Shown piece after piece: positions 1 through 5,426 of a stretch of 6,386 bases of DNA (its first letter is position 1; each line of letters opens with the position of its first letter). The notes below the pieces were generated by a model. That model did not search any database, was not told the DNA's origin, and saw only the letters and a program-made list of their open reading frames with translations. The stretch is from Pontiella desulfatans (GTDB lineage Bacteria > Verrucomicrobiota > Kiritimatiellia > Kiritimatiellales > Pontiellaceae): contig JARFRL010000450.1 of the NCBI GenBank assembly GCA_029287275.1, positions 1-6,386 of the forward strand. Direction: 5' to 3'. The position numbers and the translations under genes were made by a program.

Positions 1-1947
1 ATCGAGATCATTCCGCTCACGCGGGAGCCGAAGGAAAAGCTGATCGTCGTTCAGTTCGAGAAAGGCCCCACCGAGGAGATCGGTCTGCTGAAGATGGACT
101 TCCTCGGGCTGAAAAACCTGACGATCATCTACGAGGCCTGCTCGCTGATCAAACGCAACCACGGGATCGACGTGGATCCCGAACAGCTCGATATCGAGGA
201 CGAGAAAACCTTCGAGCTGCTCTCCAAGGGCGACACGGTCGGCATCTTCCAGTTGGAATCCGGCGGCATGCGCGACACGCTGCGGCAGGTGGAGCCCGAC
301 TGCATCGAGGACATCATCGCCATTCTCGCGCTCTATCGTCCGGGCCCGATGCAGTTCATCCCGACCTACATCAAGCGCAAGCACGGCCGCGAGACGGTGG
401 AATACGACCACCCCCTGCTCGAACCGATCCTGAAAGAGACCAACGGCATCATCGTCTACCAGGAGCAGATTCAGCAGGCCGCGCAGAAACTCGCGGGCTT
501 CTCGCTGGGCGAAGGGGATATTCTCCGCCGCGCCATGGGCAAAAAAAAGCCCGAGGTGATGGACCAGCAGCGCGGCAAGTTCGTCCAAGGCTGCCAAGAC
601 ACCAACGGCATGGACGCGAAGCTCGCGAACCGAATCTTCGACAACATCACCGAGTTCGCGAAATACGGCTTTAATAAATCGCACTCGACCGCGTACGGCT
701 TCGTGACCTACCAAACCGCGTGGCTGAAGGCGCATTATCCCGCCGAATTCATGGCCTCGCTGCTCTCGGGGGAAATGGGCAACTCCGACAAGTTGACCGG
801 CTTCATCGCCGAGGCGAAGGAACGCGGCATCGACGTCATGCCGCCGTCGGTCAACGAGTCGATCGGCCGGTTCAACGCGGTGCAGGATGGATCGGGCATC
901 CGCTTCGGCATGGCCGCGATCAAGGGCGTCGGCGAGGGCGTCGTGGAAGAGATCGTCGCGGAGCGCGACGAGAACGGCCCGTTCGAAGGGCTGATGGATT
1001 TCTGCGCGCGCGTCGGTTCCGCCAACAAGAAGGTGATTGAAAGCCTGATCCGATCGGGCGCGTTCGACTTCACCGACGTCCACCGCGCGCGGCTGTTCAA
1101 CGGGATCGACACCGCCATCGGGCGCGCCGAGGAAGCGCGCAAGGACAAGGCCGCGGGCCAGGTCTCGATGTTCGACCTGATGGGCGGCGCGGAGGAAACC
1201 GCGGGCGACGGCTCGGACGAGGAGTTGCCGGACGTCAAACCGTGGAGCGAGTCCGACATGCTCGCGGCCGAGAAGGAGTTGATCGGCTTCTTCATCTCCG
1301 GCCATCCGCTGGCGCGCCACGAGTGGGCGCTCGACAACTTCGCGTTGAAACGGATGAAGGACATCCAGACCTTGGCGGCGGGCGAGCGCACGCGCCTCGG
1401 CGGCATGATCACGGAGACGCGCAAGCTGTTCACGAAGAAGGATCAGAAGCCCATGGCCACCTTCAAGATCGAGGGGCTCGAGGGCTCGATCGGCGCGATT
1501 ATTTTCCCGGGCGCGTTCGAGGAATACGGCCAGCACATCGTCGAAGACGCGACCGCGATGTTCGGCGGCGTCATGATGGAGGAGGACAGCGGCGATCTGA
1601 AATTCCAGGTGATGGAAATCTTCCCGCTCGAGCAGGCGCCCTCGCTCTTCTGCGACCGCGTCGCCATCCATCTCCCGGAGATGGGCGTGAACGAACAGAT
1701 CATGAACGAATTGAAAAGCGCGGTGAAACAGCACCCCGGGCAAACGCCACTGCTTATCTGCCTCGAGTTCGTGGAGGGGCAGAAGGTGTTTCTCAACACG
1801 GATCACGACTACAAGGTCCGGCCCTGCGCCGAGCTCGAGCGCGAGATCGGACGGATCATCGGGGAGGACCTCGTCTACATCGCGGCGAAATCGGACCCGC
1901 TTAAAAACCCGCCCAAACCGCGGAAGTGGGAGCGCAGAAAGGCGTAG
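1..1947 (+). CDS. dnaE: DNA polymerase III subunit alpha, C-terminal part (5' end outside window)
   Basis: This is the replicative DNA polymerase catalytic subunit, which extends DNA in the pol III holoenzyme. The reading frame is open from base 1 and ends at TAG 1945-1947, giving 648 residues of a protein usually around 1,150 long. The PHP domain and the first two catalytic aspartates lie outside the window. Visible in order, numbered from base 1: KMDFLGL, whose D33 matches the third palm aspartate of C-family polymerases; GIFQLES (81-87), YRPGPM (112-117), RRAMGKKK (176-183) and FNKSHSTAYG (224-233) in palm and fingers; a helix-hairpin-helix segment AAIKGVGEGVVEEI (about 305-318); QVSMF (387-391), fitting the internal beta-clamp-binding motif; and an OB-fold region (about 461-543) followed by the tail. 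No frameshift is seen. It is the first gene of a same-strand run, but the repeat-rich spacer after it may separate transcription. Confidence 0.98.
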   Translation: MEIIPLTREPKEKLIVVQFEKGPTEEIGLLKMDFLGLKNLTIIYEACSLIKRNHGIDVDPEQLDIEDEKTFELLSKGDTVGIFQLESGGMRDTLRQVEPDCIEDIIAILALYRPGPMQFIPTYIKRKHGRETVEYDHPLLEPILKETNGIIVYQEQIQQAAQKLAGFSLGEGDILRRAMGKKKPEVMDQQRGKFVQGCQDTNGMDAKLANRIFDNITEFAKYGFNKSHSTAYGFVTYQTAWLKAHYPAEFMASLLSGEMGNSDKLTGFIAEAKERGIDVMPPSVNESIGRFNAVQDGSGIRFGMAAIKGVGEGVVEEIVAERDENGPFEGLMDFCARVGSANKKVIESLIRSGAFDFTDVHRARLFNGIDTAIGRAEEARKDKAAGQVSMFDLMGGAEETAGDGSDEELPDVKPWSESDMLAAEKELIGFFISGHPLARHEWALDNFALKRMKDIQTLAAGERTRLGGMITETRKLFTKKDQKPMATFKIEGLEGSIGAIIFPGAFEEYGQHIVEDATAMFGGVMMEEDSGDLKFQVMEIFPLEQAPSLFCDRVAIHLPEMGVNEQIMNELKSAVKQHPGQTPLLICLEFVEGQKVFLNTDHDYKVRPCAELEREIGRIIGEDLVYIAAKSDPLKNPPKPRKWERRKA

Positions 1948-2070
1948 TTCATTTTTGATTTATGATTGCCGATCGCCGATTTTTGGACCTCAATCGGCGT
2001 TGGCCTTAATTTATAACGGGCCGGGGCGGAGCCCATCCCGCATTCTAAAATCGAACCTCGGAAATCTAAA
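1948..2070. repeat. Intergenic heptamer-periodic repeat DNA between dnaE and the acyltransferase gene
   Basis: This 123-bp spacer is AT-richer than its flanks and is built in 7-nt phase. From 1950 to 1984 there are five consecutive heptamers, the last four starting with GAT (for example GATTTAT at 1957, GATTGCC at 1964, GATCGCC at 1971). A second set runs from 2042 to 2069 (ATTCTAA, AATCGAA, CCTCGGA, AATCTAA), and the next heptamer, AATGGCC at 2070, contains the ATG of the following gene. Between the two sets lie an 8-bp inverted repeat (1974-1981 with 1992-1999) and a GC-rich segment (2017-2040) that can pair as CGGG/CCCG and GGGC/GCCC. A weak promoter could be TTGGAC (1983) with TAATTT (2007), but the match is poor. 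The layout resembles short tandem heptanucleotide repeats known from other bacteria. Confidence 0.7.
1974..1999 (+). terminator. Possible weak hairpin after dnaE
   Basis: CGCCGATT (1974-1981) and AATCGGCG (1992-1999) are perfectly complementary over 8 bp with a 10-nt loop, 26 nt after the dnaE stop. The bases that follow (TTGGCCTTAATTTA) are only loosely T-rich, so this is a poor intrinsic terminator. It may simply be a by-product of the repeat sequence. Confidence 0.25.
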
Positions 2071-2967
2071 ATGGCCAACCGACCCAAACACGTTGTTGAA
2101 TACGCCCTGCTCGTTGGCGCGGGCGGCTTGATCCGCGTCCTACCCTTGCGCGTCGGGCTGTGCCTCGGCTGGTTCATGGCGTGGTGCATGCACTATCTCG
2201 GCGGCTTCCGGCGCGCCGAGGCCATCCGCCGGCTGGACGAGGTGTTCGGCGATCGCTTCAGCGACCAAGAGCGGAAACACATCGCGTGGATCTCGTGGCG
2301 CAACCTCTGCTTCAACGCGATCGAGGCGATCCGGTTCTCCAAGTTGACGCTCGAGGACGTGAAAAAACAGCCTTTGGTGAACGAGGCGCCGCGGTTGTTC
2401 AAAGCGCTGGAGGAAGAGAAGGCGGGCTATATCTTCGCGACGATCCACATGGGCAACTGGGACATGGCGGGCGTCACCGCGGATCTGATGGGCATGCCCA
2501 TCTTCTCCATCGCGCGGCGGCAGAAAAATCCGCTGACGGACGACTATCTGAACAAAGCGCGCAAAGCCTTCAACATGGAGGTGATCCTGAACGACTCCAA
2601 AATTCTCAAGGGCGTGATCCGGCGGATCAGGGCCGGCAAGGTGCTCGCGATTCTGCCGGACGTGCGCAACAAGACCGAGGCCTATCCGATTCCCTTCCTG
2701 AACGGCGAGGCGAATCTGGGCGCGGGCGTGGCCCTGTTCGCGCGGCAGTGCGGCTGCCCGATCTATCCCGCGGTCGTCCGCCGCGTCGGCTGGACGAAAC
2801 ACGAGGCCGTCATCTTCGATCCGATCCGCCCCGATCCGGACGTCGAAAAGACGGAGGACTGGAAACGCATGATGATCGAAATGATGGCGCTGTTCGACGC
2901 GGAGATCGCGAAGACGCCGGAGCAATATTTCTGGTACAACAAACGATGGGTGCTCGATCCCATCTAG
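2071..2967 (+). CDS. LpxL/HtrB-family lysophospholipid (lipid A-type) acyltransferase
   Basis: This 298-residue protein looks like an inner-membrane acyltransferase of the lipid A biosynthesis (LpxL/HtrB/MsbB) superfamily, which moves an acyl chain from acyl-ACP to a lipid A precursor or related lipid. The N-terminus is hydrophobic (about 8-43), as expected for a membrane anchor. The catalytic HX4D/E motif appears as HMGNWD (H126, D131). Further family landmarks are IARRQKNPLTDDYLN (147-161), LAILPDVRNK (192-201, the block that commonly reads LPDQ), the PFLNGEANLGAGVALFARQ block (208-226) and the near C-terminal PEQYFWYNKRW (283-293). Length is typical. The start at 2071 has only a weak upstream GGAAA and sits inside the heptamer repeat. 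Its stop overlaps the Shine-Dalgarno sequence of the next gene, so the two are probably co-transcribed. Substrate and acyl length cannot be read from sequence. Confidence 0.93.
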   Translation: MANRPKHVVEYALLVGAGGLIRVLPLRVGLCLGWFMAWCMHYLGGFRRAEAIRRLDEVFGDRFSDQERKHIAWISWRNLCFNAIEAIRFSKLTLEDVKKQPLVNEAPRLFKALEEEKAGYIFATIHMGNWDMAGVTADLMGMPIFSIARRQKNPLTDDYLNKARKAFNMEVILNDSKILKGVIRRIRAGKVLAILPDVRNKTEAYPIPFLNGEANLGAGVALFARQCGCPIYPAVVRRVGWTKHEAVIFDPIRPDPDVEKTEDWKRMMIEMMALFDAEIAKTPEQYFWYNKRWVLDPI

Positions 2968-2974
2968 GGGAAAC

Positions 2975-3487
2975 ATGGGACTTGGAATCAAAGAAGACCT
3001 GAACGGCCTCAGGGGGTGGTTGATTCTCGTCGGCGTTGGCGTGGTCATCGCGCCGTTCCGACTGGGCGCGGGCTTCCTGCCCACCTTCCTTCCGCTCATC
3101 ACCGAGGGCACCTGGCGCGTCTTGGTCACGCCGGGCTACGAGGCCTACAACCCGCTCTGGATTCCCTTGCTCGCGCTGGAATTCACCTACAACATCGGCA
3201 TGCTGCTCGCGGCCGTCTGGCTGAACGTGCTGTTCTTCACCAAGCATCGCTTTTTCCCGCGGTTATACATCGTGATGGCGGCGCTGCCCCTGCTGATCAC
3301 GCCGCTCGATTCCTGGCTGGTCTCTCTGATCCTGCCCGAAAACCCGCTTTTCAACGAAGAAACCGCGGCGGATTTCGCGCGCGCCCTGCTCGTCTGCGCG
3401 ATCTGGATTCCCTACATGCTGAAGTCGGAGCGGGTCGCGGCGACGTTCGGCCGCGGCCGACGGCCGGACGCCGCCGAACCCGGATAA
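2975..3487 (+). CDS. DUF2569-like integral membrane protein
   Basis: A 170-residue protein with four hydrophobic segments (about 13-29, 61-88, 94-112 and 135-148), so an integral membrane protein. The opening GLRGWLILVGVGVVIAPFRL (11-30) and the closing IWIPYMLKSERVAATF (143-158) fit my knowledge of the DUF2569 (YdgK-like) family, whose function is unknown. The tail after 158 is charged and proline/alanine-rich. The start is supported by AGGGG at 2966-2970, four bases before ATG and overlapping the stop codon of the acyltransferase gene, which points to translational coupling. The neighbour suggests an envelope-related role, but that is only context. The family call rests on motif resemblance without a profile search. 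Confidence 0.88.
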   Translation: MGLGIKEDLNGLRGWLILVGVGVVIAPFRLGAGFLPTFLPLITEGTWRVLVTPGYEAYNPLWIPLLALEFTYNIGMLLAAVWLNVLFFTKHRFFPRLYIVMAALPLLITPLDSWLVSLILPENPLFNEETAADFARALLVCAIWIPYMLKSERVAATFGRGRRPDAAEPG

Positions 3488-3500
3488 ACCCATCAACAAG

Positions 3501-3506
3501 AAGGAG
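3501..3506 (+). promoter_or_regulatory. Strong ribosome binding site that sets the start at 3514
   Basis: AAGGAG lies seven bases before ATG 3514. It shows that the small monooxygenase-fold gene starts here and is not an in-frame extension of the long open frame that begins near 3016 across the DUF2569-like gene. Confidence 0.85.
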
Positions 3507-3513
3507 CGCCATC

Positions 3514-3840
3514 ATGTTCATCGTTCATGTTTTCATACACGTTCAACCCGAGTATTTGGAGGAATTCAAGGCCGCGACCTTGGCGAATGTGCGAAACTCC
3601 ATCCAAGAGCCGGGCATCGCCCGTTTTGATTTTCTACAGGACACGGACCCCAACCGCTTCACCTTGGTGGAGGTGTACCGCGCGCCCGAAGACGCCGCCC
3701 AGCACAAGCAAACTCCACACTATATGGTGTGGCGCGACACCGTGGAGCACATGATGGCGGAACCACGGACCAACGCCAAATACACGAACATCGCGCCCGG
3801 CGAGGAGGGGTGGGACGCCGGAAGCGCTAATACGCCTTAA
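3514..3840 (+). CDS. Antibiotic biosynthesis monooxygenase (ABM)-domain protein, LsrG/YgiN-like
   Basis: A 108-residue cytoplasmic protein with the ABM ferredoxin-like fold, a family that includes cofactor-free quinol monooxygenases (YgiN) and the autoinducer-2 catabolic enzyme LsrG. The family pattern is clear: beta strand MFIVHVFIHVQP (1-12), helix EYLEEFKAATLANVRNSI (13-30), EPGIARFDFLQD (32-43), RFTLVEVY (48-55), then HKQTPHY (64-70) with H64 and H69, followed by WRDTVEHMMAEPR (73-85). This spacing and the HKxTPHY block resemble LsrG closely. However, no other lsr gene is present, so an AI-2 role is not supported. The 16-residue tail after 92 is short and polar. The gene lies 26 nt after the DUF2569-like gene with a strong Shine-Dalgarno sequence and is likely in the same transcript. 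Substrate unknown. Confidence 0.93.
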   Translation: MFIVHVFIHVQPEYLEEFKAATLANVRNSIQEPGIARFDFLQDTDPNRFTLVEVYRAPEDAAQHKQTPHYMVWRDTVEHMMAEPRTNAKYTNIAPGEEGWDAGSANTP

Positions 3841-3852
3841 AAGAACCTCTCC

Positions 3853-3884
3853 GATTTCGCGACGCGGCACGGAATCTGCTTTTT
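3853..3884 (+). terminator. Possible intrinsic terminator or leader hairpin between the ABM and DUF1189 genes
   Basis: GATTTCG (3853-3859) pairs with CGGAATC (3870-3876) over 7 bp including one G-U pair, with a 10-nt loop. It is followed by TGC and a run of five T (3880-3884). It begins 12 nt after the ABM stop and ends about 10 nt before the DUF1189 start, where a ribosome binding site would normally sit. The stem is short, so the call is tentative. Confidence 0.4.
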
Positions 3885-3894
3885 CCTTCGGTTG

Positions 3895-4737
3895 ATGAAG
3901 ATGAAAAAGTACAGATTGGCCCAGCTGCCGTTGCTCGCGTTTTTCTCGAAACGCCTCTACCGCGACGTGGGTCGCAACTGGAAAGGGGTGAATCTTTCCT
4001 ACCTGTTCTTGTTGCTGGCCTGCTGTTGCCTGCCCGCGACGCTCCACCTGCGCGGCCATCTGCTCCAATCGCTGGAAACCGGACAAGTGGCCCTCTTGAA
4101 CCAACTCCCCGAAATCCGCATCGTGAACGGCGAGGCGGCGGCCGACGTCAAGCAGCCGCACTTCATCAAAGCCGCCAACGGCGATCCGGTCGCGATCATC
4201 GACACCACCGGAAGCATGAACTACATCGACGATCCGAGCGTCAACGTGTTGCTGACGGAAACCAAGCTGATCGTCCGCCGCGGACGCAACCTCTTCAACA
4301 CGTTCGATCTCGAGGGCATCACCGATCTGACCATCAACAAACACATCCTGAACCATTGGTTCGGCGCGGTGAAAGGATCGATCGCGCCGCTTTCCTACGG
4401 CATCTTTCTGCTGCTCTCCTACACCTTCGCCGTGCTGGCGCTGATTCTGGTCGCCCTCCTGGGGCTGATTCTCTCCCACGTCCTGCGCAACCCGCTCTCG
4501 TTCAAGGAAACGCTGCGTGTCGCGACCGTCGCGGCCACGCCCTCCATCATTTTCATCACCATCTCCGCCGCGTTGGGATTCGGCGTACCCGTCTACATTC
4601 ACGCCGCGGTGACGCTCATCTACTTGTTCGTGGGCGTGAAATCCTGCGGCCAACTTCCCGGCCCGGAAGACGGCGATCGAATCGACCTGAAAGCCTTCCT
4701 ACACGAAGAAGACGACTCGATCGAGCAAGCCGCCTAA
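3895..4737 (+). CDS. Probable DUF1189-family membrane protein
   Basis: A 280-residue membrane protein. A basic N-terminus is followed by a first membrane segment (about 34-50, with three cysteines CCC at 43-45). A long extracytoplasmic-looking domain (about 51-165) then includes PEIRIVNGEA (72-81) and VAIIDTTG (99-106). After it come several hydrophobic segments (166-196, 208-227 and 228-249) and an acidic C-terminus (EEDDSIEQ). One N-terminal helix, a soluble loop with an 'IDTTG' strand, and a C-terminal helical bundle fit DUF1189, a family without known function; I recognise it from architecture and motif only. The start is uncertain: TTG 3892, ATG 3895 and ATG 3901 are all in frame, and none has a good Shine-Dalgarno sequence. 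I chose 3895. The gene ends at TAA 4735-4737, convergent with serS. Confidence 0.85.
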   Translation: MKMKKYRLAQLPLLAFFSKRLYRDVGRNWKGVNLSYLFLLLACCCLPATLHLRGHLLQSLETGQVALLNQLPEIRIVNGEAAADVKQPHFIKAANGDPVAIIDTTGSMNYIDDPSVNVLLTETKLIVRRGRNLFNTFDLEGITDLTINKHILNHWFGAVKGSIAPLSYGIFLLLSYTFAVLALILVALLGLILSHVLRNPLSFKETLRVATVAATPSIIFITISAALGFGVPVYIHAAVTLIYLFVGVKSCGQLPGPEDGDRIDLKAFLHEEDDSIEQAA

Positions 4738-4775
4738 TACCCGTTGCTAAAACTTCTCAGACTAAATTTAATGGA

Positions 4776-4848
4776 AACCACAAAATACTCAGGAATCACA
4801 AAATAGGGCGATTGCTGTTCTTTTGTGATCACTGTGAATTTCGTGGTT
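4776..4848. repeat. 28-bp imperfect inverted repeat (large stem-loop)
   Basis: The arm 4776-4803 and the reverse complement of 4821-4848 match at 23 of 28 positions, including AACCAC at the base and ATCACAAAA next to the 17-nt loop (4804-4820). Each arm also shows an approximate 9-nt period (CACAAAATA recurs at 4779 and 4797). It lies 38 bp after the DUF1189 stop, so in RNA it could form a long AT-rich hairpin at the 3' end of the plus-strand transcript. Confidence 0.8.
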
Positions 4849-4963
4849 GAGTCCCGTTAAAGCCTAAATGTTTTTGAGATTGGTATAACACGCCGCGGCG
4901 CGCGCGGAAAATCGTCCTGTGAAACTCCTCCGCGAACAGGTCGCGGGACCATTTGAAACAAGC

Positions 4964-4982
4964 GATCCGGTCGAGCCGGATC
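4964..4982. repeat. Perfect 7-bp hairpin
   Basis: GATCCGG (4964-4970) and CCGGATC (4976-4982) are exact reverse complements around a 5-nt loop TCGAG. No T-run follows on the plus strand, so it is not a canonical terminator. Its right arm overlaps the start of the 19-bp direct repeat. Confidence 0.65.
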
Positions 4983-4995
4983 AGAGATGAACCAC
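4977..4995. repeat. 19-bp direct repeat, copy 1
   Basis: CGGATCAGAGATGAACCAC occurs here and again exactly at 5216-5234, 239 bp apart. After it this copy continues into a tandem 11-mer, whereas copy 2 continues with GGATCAAC. Confidence 0.9.
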
Positions 4996-5007
4996 TGATG
5001 AACCACT
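4986..5007. repeat. Exact tandem 11-mer, two copies
   Basis: GATGAACCACT is present twice back to back (4986-4996 and 4997-5007). A degenerate third unit follows (TAATGAACACGG, 5008-5019). Confidence 0.85.
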
Positions 5008-5112
5008 TAATGAACACGGACTGGGAATGAGCCTCCAAGCGGGTTGAATGAGATCTTCAGTCAACGCGTTTACTGAAATCTCCTTGAAACCGCTTTACCC
5101 CGCGGAGCGCGC

Positions 5113-5140
5113 TTAAATCCTAAAACTTAAACCCTAAAAC
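5113..5140. repeat. Telomere-like heptamer repeat (two 14-bp units)
   Basis: TTAAATCCTAAAAC (5113-5126) is followed directly by TTAAACCCTAAAAC (5127-5140), differing at one base. Each unit is two heptamers, so the block is four 7-mers in phase, with CTAAAAC repeated exactly at 5120 and 5134. Confidence 0.8.
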
Positions 5141-5160
5141 GGGTTTATTCACCACCCGTT
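5138..5160. repeat. Perfect 7-bp inverted repeat
   Basis: AACGGGT (5138-5144) pairs with ACCCGTT (5154-5160) around a 9-nt loop. It directly follows and slightly overlaps the heptamer block. No T-run follows on the plus strand, so it is not a convincing terminator. Confidence 0.5.
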
Positions 5161-5215
5161 CGGTCCCCTCACTAGAGAGTCTCCACTTCGTTCCGATGAG
5201 GGCATCCTCCAAAGT

Positions 5216-5234
5216 CGGATCAGAGATGAACCAC
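5216..5234. repeat. 19-bp direct repeat, copy 2
   Basis: Exact second copy of the sequence at 4977-4995. Its right part also forms one arm of the long-range inverted repeat 5227-5321. Confidence 0.9.
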
Positions 5235-5321
5235 GGATCAACTCAGCGAAACAACGCGAGCCGCTCTAACGACCAAGGGGAGTGTATGGTAAACAAAAAA
5301 TCCGTGTTCATCCGTGGTTCA
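5227..5321. repeat. 16-bp inverted repeat with a 63-nt spacer
   Basis: The arms TGAACCACGGATCAAC (5227-5242) and GTTCATCCGTGGTTCA (5306-5321) are complementary at 15 of 16 positions, including an exact 11-bp core GAACCACGGAT. The right arm lies within two near-identical 10-mers, TCCGTGTTCA and TCCGTGGTTC (5301-5320). Confidence 0.75.
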
Positions 5322-5329
5322 AAAATTAT

Positions 5330-5353
5330 CTTCGTGCCTTCGCGGCTTCGCGT
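5330..5353. repeat. Degenerate tandem octamer, three copies
   Basis: Three consecutive 8-mers begin with CTTCG: CTTCGTGC (5330), CTTCGCGG (5338) and CTTCGCGT (5346). They follow the 10-mer pair after an AT-rich linker. Confidence 0.7.
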
Positions 5354-5371
5354 GAGACTCTCCAACAGAGT

Positions 5372-5390
5372 GGAAAAACAGTCCTGTTCC
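5372..5390 (-). terminator. Possible weak terminator for serS
   Basis: On the minus strand, AACA and TGTT pair around a GGAC loop and run into five T, about 37 nt after the serS stop. Flanking GGAA/TTCC could lengthen the stem with a bulge. The stem is short and AT-rich, so this is only a candidate. Confidence 0.25.
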
Positions 5391-5426
5391 CAATGGTCCT
5401 GAGAAAAGACATCCGCTAGGTGGACG

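Larger units (their letters stand above)
4738..5426. other. Repeat-rich, gene-free convergent intergenic region
   Basis: This 689-bp gap lies between two convergent genes, so no promoter for them is expected here. No open frame looks like a protein: the short frames on both strands translate repeat sequence (such as KKSVFIRG and FIKWFISGS). I see no tRNA-like cloverleaf. Composition is mixed, with AT-rich repeat blocks alternating with short GC-rich stretches, including the perfect palindrome CGCCGCGGCG at 4891-4900. Individual repeats are listed separately. The stretches 4849-4963 and 5141-5215 hold little else that I can interpret. Confidence 0.8.

Noticed and set aside
2140..3129. A 329-residue open frame on the minus strand
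   Set aside because: It lies opposite the acyltransferase gene, its translation is a low-complexity mix of H, R, E, V and D with no family motif, and it is explained by GC-rich codon use of the real gene.
3016..3513. In-frame N-terminal extension of the ABM protein
   Set aside because: It overlaps the DUF2569-like gene in another frame, is arginine- and alanine-rich, and the strong AAGGAG before ATG 3514 fixes the real start.
3514..3840. lsrG of an AI-2 (Lsr) operon
   Set aside because: The sequence is LsrG-like but no lsrA/B/C/D/F/K/R gene is adjacent, and the ABM family covers many substrates, so no gene symbol is given.
3634..4653. A 339-residue open frame on the minus strand
   Set aside because: It is opposite the ABM and DUF1189 genes, is rich in Q, R, G, E, H and V without domains, and both plus-strand proteins are recognisable.
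4829..5038. A 69-residue minus-strand open frame in the convergent gap
   Set aside because: It covers the inverted-repeat arm, palindrome and 11-mers; the translation resembles no family I recognise and the frame is explained by chance.
4977..5234. CRISPR array
   Set aside because: Only two exact copies of 19 bp exist, 239 bp apart, with no regular spacers and no cas gene.
5196..5402. A 68-residue open frame in the convergent gap
   Set aside because: It translates the repeat blocks (KKSVFIRGSKIIF-type peptide), has no credible ribosome binding site and no protein character.
4738..5426. Insertion sequence or transposon remnant
   Set aside because: No transposase fragment is visible, and the inverted repeats do not enclose a gene or show target-site duplications.
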